In this document: positions 16,254 to 25,116 of the stretch, piece after piece
Layout of the letters: every line of letters starts with the position of its first letter
Position numbering within the stretch: the first letter of the stretch is position 1
From: Lachnospiraceae bacterium
Lineage (GTDB): Bacteria > Bacillota > Clostridia > Lachnospirales > Lachnospiraceae
Direction: 5' to 3'
Length of the DNA: 29,174 nt
Assembly (NCBI GenBank): GCA_900769115.1
Contig: CAAGFJ010000069.1
Location: 1 to 29,174 of the forward strand
Notes under the pieces: generated by a model
Databases searched by the model: none
What the model was told of the DNA's origin: nothing
The model's input: the letters and a program-made list of their open reading frames with translations, nothing else
Program-made: the position numbers and the translations under genes

Positions 16254-16388
16254 ATGAAGATGACATTTCAGCCTAAGAAGAGACAGAGATCTAAGGTTCA
16301 TGGTTTTAGAAAAAGAATGAGCACATCAAATGGTAGAAAAGTGTTGGCCGCTAGACGTGCTAAAGGAAGAAAGCGTTTATCAGCATAG
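16254..16388 (+). CDS. rpmH: 50S ribosomal protein L34
   Basis: A 44-residue basic ribosomal protein: MKMTFQPKKRQRSKVHGFRK, then RMSTSNGRKVLAARRAKGRK and RLSA. This is the full-length conserved L34 sequence, which packs into 23S rRNA. AAGGAGG is 11 nt upstream of the ATG. The stop codon's last base is the first base of a hairpin that follows. rpmH next to rnpA at the origin is conserved across bacteria. Confidence 0.98.
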   Translation: MKMTFQPKKRQRSKVHGFRKRMSTSNGRKVLAARRAKGRKRLSA

Positions 16389-16410
16389 GTCACAGATTTG
16401 TGACCTTTTT
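16388..16410 (+). terminator. Attenuating terminator between rpmH and rnpA
   Basis: GGTCACA (16388-16394) pairs with TGTGACC (16399-16405) over a GATT loop, followed by TTTTT (16406-16410). The stem begins on the last base of the rpmH stop codon, so a ribosome ending rpmH would cover it. It probably sets the large excess of L34 over RNase P protein. Confidence 0.85.
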
Positions 16411-16430
16411 CTTTGTCAGGGAACATTATA

Positions 16431-16772
16431 ATGAAACAATTTATTTCTTTAAAAAACAGTTTAGAATTTGGAAATGTATATAAACGGGGTAGATCCTATG
16501 CTAATAAGTACCTTGTTATGTATATAGTAGACAATGATCTGGAGAGTAACAGACTTGGGATATCTGTTAGTAAGAAGGTTGGCAACAGTGTTGTCAGACA
16601 TCGAATCACCAGATTGATTAGGGAAGCATACCGCTTACATCAGGATGAGCTGCTCAAAGGAAAAGACATCGTAGTGGTAGCCAGGGTTAATTCTAAAGGA
16701 CATAGCTATTGGGATATTGAAAGTGCATTTCTACATCTGGCTAAACTGCATCATTTATTCATTCAGAAATAA
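16431..16772 (+). CDS. rnpA: Ribonuclease P protein component
   Basis: A 113-residue basic protein that partners the RNase P RNA in 5' maturation of tRNA. Typical features are SLKNSLEFGNVYKRGRSYAN at the start, GISVSKKVGNSVVRHR, and the RNR-like motif RHRITRLIREAYR that binds the RNA. The ATG at 16431 is taken as the start. An in-frame TTG at 16413 would fall within 3 nt of the terminator's U-run and is unlikely. The Shine-Dalgarno is weak (AGGGAA), which fits low expression relative to rpmH. Confidence 0.97.
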   Translation: MKQFISLKNSLEFGNVYKRGRSYANKYLVMYIVDNDLESNRLGISVSKKVGNSVVRHRITRLIREAYRLHQDELLKGKDIVVVARVNSKGHSYWDIESAFLHLAKLHHLFIQK

Positions 16773-16866
16773 TCTTATCTGATATTCCGTATGCTATTGC
16801 AATTTGTGAAACATATTGAAAACATTAATTAGCGCATTATTTTGTTATGCATAGGAATGATAGAAG

Positions 16867-17100
16867 TTGAACATAATCAAGATAATTCTCATTCAGTTAA
16901 TACAATTTTATAAGAAATTTTTGTCGCCTTTGAAAGGACATCCAACATGCAGATTCTATCCGACCTGTTCTTCTTATGCAATCGAAGCATTGGAGGTACA
17001 TGGTGTGATCAAGGGAAGTCTGCTTGTTATCTGGCGTATTTTGCGTTGTAATCCTTTTTCAAAGGGAGGTTATGATCCGGTTCCACAGAAAAAATCTTAA
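16867..17100 (+). CDS. yidD: Membrane protein insertion efficiency factor YidD
   Basis: A 77-residue protein with the YidD core FYKKFLSPLKGHPTCRFYPT, then CSSYAIEALEVHG and the ending CNPFSKGGYDPVP. The three conserved Cys are present. It helps YidC-dependent membrane insertion, by an unclear mechanism, at the inner face of the membrane. It lies between rnpA and yidC as usual. The start appears to be TTG at 16867. No ATG in this frame gives a family-like N-terminus, and the only ribosome site is a modest AGGA about 12 nt upstream. AAGGAGG for yidC overlaps its 3' end. Confidence 0.93.
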   Translation: MNIIKIILIQLIQFYKKFLSPLKGHPTCRFYPTCSSYAIEALEVHGVIKGSLLVIWRILRCNPFSKGGYDPVPQKKS

Positions 17101-17118
17101 GGAGGACTTGAAACATTG

Positions 17119-18393
17119 ATGTTTTTAACAGCACAGGGAGGATTTTTAGGACCATTTGCCTGGGTATTTGGTAAGATTATGGATTTGATCTACAATCTGT
17201 TAGCAGGTAGTGATGGTATGGCGAATCTTGGAGTTTGTATCATCTTATTTACAGTAGTGGCAAAGCTGATTCTGTTTCCACTTAACTTTAAGCAGCAGAA
17301 GTCTACAAAGATCAATATGGTGATCCAGCCAGAGATTCAGAAGATCCAGAAGAAATATAAAGATAAAAAAGATCAGGAATCCATGATGAAACAGCAGCAG
17401 GAGATTCAGGCTGTCTATAGTAAATATGGAACGTCCATGACAGGTGGCTGCCTTCCAACCCTGATCCAGTTACCGATTATCTATGCATTATATCGTGTTA
17501 TTCAGAATATTCCAGCTTATATCGAGAGCATCAAAGCAATGTATGCTCCAATTGCACAGGCTGTATTAGACACACAGGGTACAAAAACACAGCAGTTTAT
17601 GATCGACTTTGTCAATGATAATGGTATCAGCGGTGCAAGTTATGCGATGAAGACATTTAAGAATCTGGCAGAGGTTGGAGTTAACAATGTTATTGATATA
17701 TTATCTAACTTTGGTGTGTCTAATCTGAACAGCTTGTTGGATACGATTGGAAAGAGTGGTGATCTGTCTTCTAATGTATCACAGATCGATCAGATTCATT
17801 CCTTTATTCTTGGAATTAATATTTCCGAGGCACCAGGTTACCGGTTAAGCTGGGCATTACTGATTCCTATTTCATCTGCAGTATTCAATTATCTGTCTAT
17901 GAAGATTTCCAGTAAAGGGCAGGCAGATGATGTTGCTAATAATACTATGATGAAGAGTATGCAGATCACAATGCCACTTATGTCTATCTTTATCTGTATT
18001 TCATTACCGGCAGGTATTGGTATTTACTGGTCAGCAAGTGCACTGCTTTCACTTTTGACACAGATTGGTGTTAACTTCTATTATGATCATCAGGATATGG
18101 ATAAGATATTAGCGAAGCAGATGGAAAAAGCTGCTAAGAAAGCTGCTAAAAACGGCGGTAAGAAGTCATTTATGGAACGTATGATGGATCAGTCTGCAGA
18201 AGCACAGGAAGAATTAGAAAAGCAGCAGGCAATGCGTAAGAATTCTGCAGTTTCTTTGAAAAACTATGTACCTTCTTCTGATGCACAGAAAGCAGTTGAT
18301 GTGAATAAGAATAAGCAGTATAAGAGTGGAAGTATTGGGGCAAAAGCAAATATTATGATGAAATATAATAATACGACAAAGGAGGAGAAGTAG
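17119..18393 (+). CDS. yidC: Membrane protein insertase YidC/Oxa1 family
   Basis: About 424 residues. This Gram-positive-type insertase integrates membrane proteins alone or with SecYEG. Hydrophobic segments appear at ~10-30, ~35-55, ~110-130, ~235-255 and ~280-310. The conserved region after TM1 (FPLNFKQQKSTKINMV, EIQKIQKKYKDKKDQ) and GGCLPTLIQLPIIYALYRVI are diagnostic. The region at ~145-235 is longer than in B. subtilis SpoIIIJ. The C-terminal tail is very basic (AKKAAKNGGKKS), for ribosome binding. No lipobox Cys is present. GGAGG precedes two possible starts, TTG 17116 and ATG 17119. ATG is preferred. Confidence 0.96.
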   Translation: MFLTAQGGFLGPFAWVFGKIMDLIYNLLAGSDGMANLGVCIILFTVVAKLILFPLNFKQQKSTKINMVIQPEIQKIQKKYKDKKDQESMMKQQQEIQAVYSKYGTSMTGGCLPTLIQLPIIYALYRVIQNIPAYIESIKAMYAPIAQAVLDTQGTKTQQFMIDFVNDNGISGASYAMKTFKNLAEVGVNNVIDILSNFGVSNLNSLLDTIGKSGDLSSNVSQIDQIHSFILGINISEAPGYRLSWALLIPISSAVFNYLSMKISSKGQADDVANNTMMKSMQITMPLMSIFICISLPAGIGIYWSASALLSLLTQIGVNFYYDHQDMDKILAKQMEKAAKKAAKNGGKKSFMERMMDQSAEAQEELEKQQAMRKNSAVSLKNYVPSSDAQKAVDVNKNKQYKSGSIGAKANIMMKYNNTTKEEK

Positions 18394-18394
18394 A

Positions 18395-19048
18395 ATGGAT
18401 TTTCAGGAGTTTAAAGCAAAAACAGTGGAAGAAGCTGTAACAGCAGCAACTGTTGCATTGGGAATCACAAGTGATGAATTAGAGTATGAGGTTGTTGAAA
18501 AGGGTTCTACCGGTTTTCTTGGTCTTGGTGCAAAGCCGGCAATCATTAAAGCAAAGAAGAAAGAAGAAGAGGTTGTTAATCAGACAGTTTCAACCGGTTT
18601 GGTAGAGAAGACAAAAGTATATCTGGATTCTTTATTTAAGGCAATGGATATTGAAACAGAAGTAACCATTGATTTTGATGAAGAGAATAACAACATGGAT
18701 ATTAATCTAGAAGGATCTGAGATGGGTATTCTGATCGGTAAGCGTGGACAGACCTTAGATGCATTACAGTATCTGATCAGCTTATTTGTTAATAAAGAAA
18801 GCGAAGCATATGTGCGTGTGAAGTTAGATACTGAGAATTACCGTGCAAGAAGAAAAGATACATTAGAGAATCTTGCTAAGAATATTGCATTTAAGGTAAA
18901 GAGAAGCAGAAGAAGCGTTACCTTAGAACCAATGAATCCATATGAGAGAAGAATTATTCATTCTGCATTACAGAATGACAAGTATGTAGCAACAAGAAGT
19001 GAAGGCGAAGAGCCTTATCGTAAAGTTGTTGTATATCTGAAAAAATAA
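18395..19048 (+). CDS. jag: Jag/KhpB (EloR) RNA-binding protein
   Basis: A 217-residue RNA-binding regulator of cell elongation in Gram-positives that partners KhpA. The Jag-N domain is at residues ~1-52 (VEKGSTGFLGLGAKPAIIKA). The KH domain is at ~100-150 with the GxxG loop GKRGQTLDALQYL. The R3H domain is at ~155-217, with PMNPYERRIIHSAL and SEGEEPYRKVVVY. The ATG follows the yidC stop by 1 nt and its AGGAGG is inside the yidC end, so the two are coupled. A strong terminator follows at 19099, closing this operon. Confidence 0.96.
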   Translation: MDFQEFKAKTVEEAVTAATVALGITSDELEYEVVEKGSTGFLGLGAKPAIIKAKKKEEEVVNQTVSTGLVEKTKVYLDSLFKAMDIETEVTIDFDEENNNMDINLEGSEMGILIGKRGQTLDALQYLISLFVNKESEAYVRVKLDTENYRARRKDTLENLAKNIAFKVKRSRRSVTLEPMNPYERRIIHSALQNDKYVATRSEGEEPYRKVVVYLKK

Positions 19049-19098
19049 TAGGATGCAAGGATCAAAAACAGATAGCAATCTTTGGCATCAATAACAGG

Positions 19099-19130
19099 AA
19101 TCCGGTTGTGCGAGCAGCCGGATTTTTTAT
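19099..19130 (+). terminator. Terminator after jag
   Basis: An 11-bp stem (19099-19109 with 19114-19124, core AATCCGG/CCGGATT) capped by a GCGA tetraloop and followed by TTTTTTATTTT. A strong intrinsic terminator that ends the rpmH-jag run. Confidence 0.93.
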
Positions 19131-19188
19131 TTTATAGGAATACGATAAATGTAGCATTGAAGAAAGTTATTTTCCTGTATTTTTACTA

Positions 19189-19217
19189 TGTACATATAGT
19201 TGAAATTTGTTTATAAT
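19189..19217 (+). promoter_or_regulatory. Candidate mnmE promoter
   Basis: TGTACA (19189-19194), a 17-bp spacer and TATAAT (19212-19217). The -35 matches at 4 of 6. The 85-bp leader to mnmE is AT-rich. It follows the jag terminator, so a separate promoter is expected in this 250-bp gap. Confidence 0.5.
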
Positions 19218-19301
19218 AAATTCTGTATGTATATCTGATATGAAGAATGATATATTATAACGAGTATAAGTTTTAAAATAAAAAATAGACAGGGGAACCA
19301 T

Positions 19302-20687
19302 ATGATCAGATTAACAGATACAATTGCAGCAATTGCAACAGGTATGAATCAGGGTGGAATTGGTGTCATCCGTGTAAGTGGAGAGAAGGCTATACCAATT
19401 GCAGATTCTATATTTATACCAAAGAAAAAGGGAAGGGAGATTCGAACTCTCGACACTTATACAGCAGCATATGGTAATATTGTAGATACCGATGGTCAGA
19501 TGGTAGATGAAGTAATTGTATTGGTTATGAAGGCACCAGCCACTTATACCAAAGAAGATGTAGTAGAGATTGACTGTCATGGTGGAATGCAGGTGATGCA
19601 GCATATTCTGCAGTTATTGATCCGGCAGGGTGCAAGATTAGCAGATCCGGGTGAATTTACGAAGCGGGCATTTCTGAATGGAAGAATTGATCTTTCACAG
19701 GCAGAGTCTGTTATGGATCTGATATCTGCAAAGAGTGATCTGGCAGCAAAGACAGCTTTATCTCAGTTAAAGGGAAGCTTGCGGGATAAGATTGATGTAC
19801 TTCGTAAGAATCTGATCCATAATATTGCATATATCGAATCAGCATTAGATGATCCGGAACATTATGATCTCACAGGATTTGATGAGACGTTAGACCATTT
19901 ATTAGATGATATGGAACAGGAGATAGAACATCTGATAAAGACAGCTCAAGATGGTAAGATGATGAAGGAAGGTATCTGTACTGTTATCTTAGGCAAGCCA
20001 AATGCCGGAAAGTCTTCTGTGTTGAATGTTCTGACAGGAAGAGAACGTGCTATTGTGACTGAGATTGCTGGAACAACGAGAGATACATTAGAGGAATTTG
20101 TATCCATTCATGGTATTCCACTTAATATTATTGATACTGCAGGAATCCGGAATACAGATGATATTGTAGAAAAGATCGGAGTTGATAAGTCAATCGAAGC
20201 TATGCAGCAGGCAGATCTGATCTTATATATTGTAGATTCTTCCAAAGCATTGGATGAGAATGATCATATCATTATGAAGAAGATTACAGATAAGAATGTG
20301 ATTATATTACGCAATAAGACCGATCTTCCGGGTATAGTGTCAGAGGAAGAGATTCAGGCTCATTTGAACAAACCAGTCATTGCCATCAGTGCAAAAGACC
20401 AGACGGGATTTGATACCTTTTATGAGGCTTTAAATGAGATGTTCTTCCAGGGAAGATTATCCTATAATGATGAGATATATATTACAAATATGAGGCATAA
20501 GGAAGCATTACAGGAAGCATTAGAATCCATTCGTATGGTAAGGGATAGCATTGTAATGGGTATGCCGGAGGATTTTCTTACTATTGATCTGATGAATGCA
20601 TATGAGCGGTTAGGATATATTGTTGGTGAATCCGTAGAAGATGATCTGGTGGATACTATTTTCAAAGAATTCTGCATGGGTAAATAA
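19302..20687 (+). CDS. mnmE: tRNA modification GTPase MnmE
   Basis: A 461-residue GTPase that with MnmG makes the cmnm5 modification at wobble U34 of several tRNAs. The N-terminal formyl-THF-binding domain begins DTIAAIATGMNQGGIGVIRV. The G domain motifs are G1 GKPNAGKSS (231-239), G2 AGTTRDT (256-262), G3 DTAG (278-281) and G4 NKTDL. The catalytic C-terminal Cys lies in FCMGK, the last five residues. AGGGGA lies 6 nt before the ATG. mnmE-mnmG-rsmG is the usual origin-linked order. Confidence 0.98.
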   Translation: MIRLTDTIAAIATGMNQGGIGVIRVSGEKAIPIADSIFIPKKKGREIRTLDTYTAAYGNIVDTDGQMVDEVIVLVMKAPATYTKEDVVEIDCHGGMQVMQHILQLLIRQGARLADPGEFTKRAFLNGRIDLSQAESVMDLISAKSDLAAKTALSQLKGSLRDKIDVLRKNLIHNIAYIESALDDPEHYDLTGFDETLDHLLDDMEQEIEHLIKTAQDGKMMKEGICTVILGKPNAGKSSVLNVLTGRERAIVTEIAGTTRDTLEEFVSIHGIPLNIIDTAGIRNTDDIVEKIGVDKSIEAMQQADLILYIVDSSKALDENDHIIMKKITDKNVIILRNKTDLPGIVSEEEIQAHLNKPVIAISAKDQTGFDTFYEALNEMFFQGRLSYNDEIYITNMRHKEALQEALESIRMVRDSIVMGMPEDFLTIDLMNAYERLGYIVGESVEDDLVDTIFKEFCMGK

Positions 20688-20701
20688 AAGAGAGGATAGC
20701 A

Positions 20702-22666
20702 ATGATGAATGCAATAGAAGAGACATATGATGCAATCGTAGTAGGGGCAGGACATGCCGGATGTGAAGCAGCCCTGGCATTAGCAAGAATGGGACAGGAG
20801 ACAATTATCTTTACGGTTAGTATGGATAGTGTTGCCATGATGCCTTGTAATCCCAATGTAGGAGGTTCTTCAAAAGGACACCTTGTGCGAGAGATTGATG
20901 CCTTAGGTGGTGAGATGGGCAAGAATATCGATCGCACTTATATCCAGTCTAAGATGCTCAATCAGTCAAAGGGACCTGCTGTACATTCTCTTCGTGCGCA
21001 GGCAGATAAAGCTGAATATACGAGAAGAATGCGTATGACAATGGAGAATACGGAGCATCTGACTTTACGGCAGGCAGAGGTAGCAGAGCTTATAGTGGAT
21101 GATGATTCAGATACAGTGATTGATAAAGAAAAAGTAGATGTTTTTCAGGGTGAACATCCGGTTAAAGTGAAAGGAATCCGTACAAAGTCGGGAGCAGCTT
21201 ACTATGCCAAATGTGTCATATTATGTACCGGAGTATATCTGAATGCGAGATGTATCTACGGAGATGTGGTGAATCATACTGGACCAAATGGATTGTCTGC
21301 AGCAACTTATCTTTCCGGTTCTATAGAAAAGGCAGGTATTCCACTTCGTCGGTTTAAGACCGGAACACCAGCAAGAATTGATAAGAGAAGTATTGATTTT
21401 TCAAAGATGGAAGAACAATTGGGAGATGAAAAGATTGTACCATTCTCCTTTACGAATACCGAAGAAGATATTAAGAGGGAGCAGATCAGTTGTTGGCTTA
21501 CATATACGAATGAGACAACGCATACGATCATTCGCAATAACATTGACCGTTCACCATTATTTTCCGGAGCAATTGAAGGAACCGGGCCAAGATATTGTCC
21601 TTCCATTGAAGATAAAGTAATGAAATTTGCTGATAAGGACAGACATCAGGTATTTGTGGAACCGGAAGGAGAATTTACAAATGAGATGTATATCGGTGGA
21701 ATGAGTTCTTCTCTTCCGGAGGATGTACAGTATGCCATGTACCGGAGTGTTCCGGGATTGGAACATGCAAAGATTGTAAGAAATGCTTATGCCATTGAAT
21801 ATGACTGCATCAGTGCATTATTGTTAAAACCATCCTTGGAATTCAAGGATGTAGAGGGATTATTCAGTGCAGGTCAGATGAATGGAAGTTCTGGTTATGA
21901 GGAGGCAGCTGCACAGGGATTGATGGCAGGAATCAACGCTGCCAGAAAACTGCAGGGAAAAGAACCGGTTGTATTAGACCGGTCACAGGCTTATATTGGT
22001 GTATTAATTGATGATCTTGTAACAAAAAAGACCAAAGAACCATATCGTATGATGACTTCCCGGGCTGAATACCGGTTGTTGCTTCGTCAGGATAATGCGG
22101 ATCTGCGTCTGACAGAGATTGGTCATGAGATTGGTCTGATCCCGGATGAAAGATATGCACATTTTATAAAGAAAAGAGAATTGATCGGGGAAGAGGTAAC
22201 CCGGTTAAATGAAACCATGGTGGGAGCTAATCAGCGCATTCAGAAGTTCTTAGAGGAGCATGGAAGTACAACCTTGAAAACAGCAGCTTCTCTGGCAGAT
22301 CTAATCAAGCGTCCGGAATTATCTTATGAAATCATAGCACCAATTGATGATGCACGTATGGATATCTATGAGAAAGATGCTGAGATATGGAATGGACCAT
22401 TTGCTTCTGAGATTATGGAACAGATCAATATTGAATTAAAGTATGATGGATATATCAAACGGCAGCATTCACAGGTGGAACATTTTAAGAAGCTGGAAAA
22501 GAAGAGAATTCCGGCAGATATCCGTTATGAGGATGTGCATAATCTCCGAAAGGAAGCAATTCAGAAATTGAGTGAGGTACGTCCGGAGAATATTGGACAG
22601 GCATCCCGTATATCAGGTGTATCTCCGGCGGATATATCTGTATTGATGATCTATCTGAAGGCATAA
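20702..22666 (+). CDS. mnmG: tRNA uridine 5-carboxymethylaminomethyl modification enzyme MnmG (GidA)
   Basis: A 654-residue FAD/NADH enzyme that forms the MnmEG complex. The Rossmann FAD motif is VGAGHAGCEAALALARMG near the start. PCNPNVGGSSKGHLVREIDA (the MnmG-specific region with the catalytic Cys), FKTGTPARID and YDCISALLLKPSLE are all present. The C-terminal MnmE-binding helices run from about residue 545 to the end. ATG 20702 with GAGAGG 6-8 nt upstream is taken as the start, and an ATG directly behind it is possible. It starts 14 bp after the mnmE stop. Confidence 0.98.
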   Translation: MMNAIEETYDAIVVGAGHAGCEAALALARMGQETIIFTVSMDSVAMMPCNPNVGGSSKGHLVREIDALGGEMGKNIDRTYIQSKMLNQSKGPAVHSLRAQADKAEYTRRMRMTMENTEHLTLRQAEVAELIVDDDSDTVIDKEKVDVFQGEHPVKVKGIRTKSGAAYYAKCVILCTGVYLNARCIYGDVVNHTGPNGLSAATYLSGSIEKAGIPLRRFKTGTPARIDKRSIDFSKMEEQLGDEKIVPFSFTNTEEDIKREQISCWLTYTNETTHTIIRNNIDRSPLFSGAIEGTGPRYCPSIEDKVMKFADKDRHQVFVEPEGEFTNEMYIGGMSSSLPEDVQYAMYRSVPGLEHAKIVRNAYAIEYDCISALLLKPSLEFKDVEGLFSAGQMNGSSGYEEAAAQGLMAGINAARKLQGKEPVVLDRSQAYIGVLIDDLVTKKTKEPYRMMTSRAEYRLLLRQDNADLRLTEIGHEIGLIPDERYAHFIKKRELIGEEVTRLNETMVGANQRIQKFLEEHGSTTLKTAASLADLIKRPELSYEIIAPIDDARMDIYEKDAEIWNGPFASEIMEQINIELKYDGYIKRQHSQVEHFKKLEKKRIPADIRYEDVHNLRKEAIQKLSEVRPENIGQASRISGVSPADISVLMIYLKA

Positions 22667-22751
22667 AAGATACAAGGAAAACAAATATTTGCCAAATGCT
22701 TTGTGTCTGGCTTATAGCTTTCATTATATTATGTAAGAAAGAGATTAAAGT

Positions 22752-23471
22752 ATGATTCGATTACAAAAACAAGCACAAGAGATTGGAATTGTGTTAACAG
22801 ATGAACAGATTAATAAATTCCAGATTTATTATGACAGATTGGTTGAGACCAATAAAGTGATGAATCTGACTGCTATTACGGAACTTGAAGAAGTAATATC
22901 CAAACATTTTATGGATTCTCTTCTTCTTGCAAAAGCGTATCCGGATGTGATAGAACAGAAGTGGAAGGTATTGGATCTGGGAACCGGAGCAGGATTTCCA
23001 GGTATTCCACTTAAGATTGCATTTCCGAACCTGCAGATCACGTTAATGGATTCCTTAAATAAACGTGTAAAATTCTTACAGTCTGTAATAGATGAGTTGA
23101 AATTATGTGATATTGAAGCAGTGCATGGAAGAGCAGAGGAAGCTGCAAGAAATGCAACATATCGGGAACAGTTTGATTTATGTGTAAGCCGTGCCGTTGC
23201 AAATCTCGCTACTTTGAGTGAATATACTTTGCCATTTGTTAAAGTAGGAGGTATGTGTATTCCATATAAGGCAGCAGAGGTGGAAGAAGAAGTGGATACT
23301 GCAAAGAGAGCTATCCAGGTATTAGGTGGTAAATTAACTGCGGTTAAAAAAGTAGCATTGCCGGAGACAGAGATTGAACGTTCCTTTATTCTGATCAATA
23401 AGATAAAAAAGACTCCAAAAACTTATCCGAGAAAACCGGGTACAGCAAGTAAAGAACCGATTCATTCATAA
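22752..23471 (+). CDS. rsmG: 16S rRNA (guanine-N7)-methyltransferase RsmG (GidB)
   Basis: A 239-residue class I SAM methyltransferase that methylates the conserved G527 of 16S rRNA near the decoding centre. Loss gives low-level streptomycin resistance in several species. The SAM-binding loop is WKVLDLGTGAGFPGIPLKIA. Other family motifs are KVMNLTAITE and FDLCVSRAVANLATL. Some 85 bp separate it from mnmG, with AAAGAGA before the ATG. It is the last gene of the rightward arm and is followed by a bidirectional terminator. Confidence 0.97.
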   Translation: MIRLQKQAQEIGIVLTDEQINKFQIYYDRLVETNKVMNLTAITELEEVISKHFMDSLLLAKAYPDVIEQKWKVLDLGTGAGFPGIPLKIAFPNLQITLMDSLNKRVKFLQSVIDELKLCDIEAVHGRAEEAARNATYREQFDLCVSRAVANLATLSEYTLPFVKVGGMCIPYKAAEVEEEVDTAKRAIQVLGGKLTAVKKVALPETEIERSFILINKIKKTPKTYPRKPGTASKEPIHS

Positions 23472-23497
23472 GGAAATAAAGCAGATAAAAGAGAACA

Positions 23498-23531
23498 AAA
23501 AGAAAAGATGTCATGTGACATCTTTTCTTTT
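23498..23531. terminator. Bidirectional terminator between convergent rsmG and the exonuclease gene
   Basis: Perfect 16-bp arms (23498-23513 with 23516-23531) separated by only TG. The stem starts with A-runs and ends with T-runs on both strands (core GATGTCA/TGACATC). It overlaps the stop codon of the minus-strand exonuclease gene at 23530-23532 and serves both convergent units. Confidence 0.93.
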
Positions 23532-24495
23532 ACGATACATTCTTTTTCTGATTGCGTTTCTGTTGACGCTTTATTCTCAATTCTTTCTGCCGTTCTTTGA
23601 TATGTTCAAAATCTTTTTTGGTGATCTTTGCCACGGTCTTTACAACAAATACATTACCTTCTTTTGTTGATTTAAAACGTATCTTTCCACAAACCAGACC
23701 ATGGCTCCAGCATTTACCCACACAAATCTGAGTAGATGGATTGTTTACAAACCATTTAATCTTCTTATTCAGCTTGCGGTTACACTTATAACAATGTAGA
23801 TCGGTTACATTCCTGTCTTCCATTGCCTGTTTTTTATTGGTAAAAGCACGGGTAATATATTCACAGTAATTGTTATGTTGGGAGGCAATCTCTTCTTCTT
23901 CACAGCTTGGATAGTGGTAGTAATCAATACTATACATATCCTCCAGCTTCTTTTTATTCATCTTCTGGAATACTAATGCGGTATAGTATGCATCATTCTT
24001 TGCACAATGAAATGCTGCATCAATCGGTATATCAAAATCCCTTACGGCTTTTTCTAAGCTTGGCATCTGACTTTGATCTTTTAGATGATTGATTGCATAT
24101 ATCTCTTGCAAATTATAGAATTTCAGTGGAAAAGGAAATTCCTTCATATAATAGAAGTCCATATTCTGTTGCAGATAGGTAAGATCTAATGGTCCCCATG
24201 TACAGAAGATATATTCTTCATCACCACACCATTTCTTAAATTCCCGAAAGACAACATCAAATGGACGACCGGTTCGTAATAAGGTCTCATCATAATTCAA
24301 TAAATCCCGGATTGCGGATTGCAGACGGCGGTATACGCGCGGTTTGATGATACTTCCATACTGGTCGATAATATTAAATTTGTGGTCAAGCTTTGTAGCA
24401 CCAATCTCAATAACTTCAAATTGTAACCGGGGATTCTCACCGGCTGCACCAGAAGAACTTTGATTCCACTCCAAATCTATTACAATATAATTCAT
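23530..24495 (-). CDS. DEDDh 3'-5' exonuclease family protein with C-terminal Cys-rich (zinc-ribbon-like) tail
   Basis: 321 residues. The N-terminal ribonuclease-H-fold exonuclease of the DnaQ/ERI-1/KapD type has all five catalytic residues: Asp7 and Glu9 in VIDLEWNQ, Asp104 in WGPLDLTYL, and His163 and Asp168 in HCAKNDAY. Such enzymes trim RNA or DNA 3' ends. A second part at residues ~230-275 holds Cys235, Cys238, Cys258, Cys262 and Cys269 in a zinc-ribbon-like spacing, and the C-terminus is strongly basic. ATG 24495 with AAGGGA just upstream is preferred over GTG at 24516, which would overlap the previous gene. The substrate is unknown. It is last in a minus-strand run. Confidence 0.82.
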   Translation of the reverse strand: MNYIVIDLEWNQSSSGAAGENPRLQFEVIEIGATKLDHKFNIIDQYGSIIKPRVYRRLQSAIRDLLNYDETLLRTGRPFDVVFREFKKWCGDEEYIFCTWGPLDLTYLQQNMDFYYMKEFPFPLKFYNLQEIYAINHLKDQSQMPSLEKAVRDFDIPIDAAFHCAKNDAYYTALVFQKMNKKKLEDMYSIDYYHYPSCEEEEIASQHNNYCEYITRAFTNKKQAMEDRNVTDLHCYKCNRKLNKKIKWFVNNPSTQICVGKCWSHGLVCGKIRFKSTKEGNVFVVKTVAKITKKDFEHIKERQKELRIKRQQKRNQKKNVS

Positions 24496-24505
24496 AAGAT
24501 CCCTT

Positions 24506-25078
24506 CTAATTAGCACGCATTCTTCTTATATTATCATTACTTCCATTATAGTAAGTGTCTAATGTCTTGTTAATCTCTTGTAATACTTCTAATGTATCTT
24601 TTGATGTAGAAGAAGCGTTACCATTCAATTGTACCAATAGCTTAGAAATGCGGTCAGAACTGTTCAATGTCTTATTGTTGTTCTCCTGGGATTTCTTGAT
24701 CAGAATCTTGGTGCATAACTTCTGCTGTTCAATCAGTTCTTCATTAAGTCGTTGATTTTCTTCTTTTAATTGTTCTAATTGTGCAAGTAAAGCAGCATTC
24801 TGTTTGTTATTAGTTGTCTCTTCTCTCTTAGCTACAGAATAGATTCCTTTTTCAACCTTCACTAATTCAGTCTGTTTATCTAATGATAATTCGGAAATCT
24901 CATCAATCTTCTTTACAATACTGTCTACTAAAAAATAGGTATCAGCCAGAGCAATCAAGCCAAATACAATAATAAGTTCTATCATTTGTGGCATATTCAG
25001 TATCAGGTAAAGTAAAATCAGAATAGCCGCTACAAAACCTACAGCACTAAATGTTAAGTTTGATTTCTTAATCTTCAT
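24506..25078 (-). CDS. Membrane protein with C-terminal coiled coil, function unknown
   Basis: 190 residues. Two hydrophobic segments sit close to the N-terminus (about 10-28 and 33-52, joined by a short NMPQM turn). A cytoplasmic helical region of ~60-135 follows, with heptad-like LLAQLEQLKEENQRLNEELI, suggesting a coiled coil. The remainder is polar. No enzyme motif is visible and I do not recognise the family. GGAGG lies 7-8 nt before the ATG, and the downstream exonuclease starts 10 bp after its stop, so they are probably cotranscribed. Membrane-anchored coiled-coil proteins often scaffold other factors, but nothing in the sequence says which. Confidence 0.72.
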   Translation of the reverse strand: MKIKKSNLTFSAVGFVAAILILLYLILNMPQMIELIIVFGLIALADTYFLVDSIVKKIDEISELSLDKQTELVKVEKGIYSVAKREETTNNKQNAALLAQLEQLKEENQRLNEELIEQQKLCTKILIKKSQENNNKTLNSSDRISKLLVQLNGNASSTSKDTLEVLQEINKTLDTYYNGSNDNIRRMRAN

Positions 25079-25116
25079 ATAGATACCTCCATATTCATTC
25101 TGTTCTTATGTAGAAA

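Noticed and set aside
16029..16301. Minus-strand open frame of 90 codons in the dnaA-rpmH gap
   Set aside because: It is AT-rich, Phe/Ile/Tyr-biased, overlaps the rpmH start and promoter on the other strand, and has no ribosome site.
22829..23398. 189-codon open frame opposite rsmG
   Set aside because: It lies wholly antisense to a clear RsmG protein, has Ser/Thr/Ala-biased composition and no family match. Such antisense frames are common here because of codon bias.
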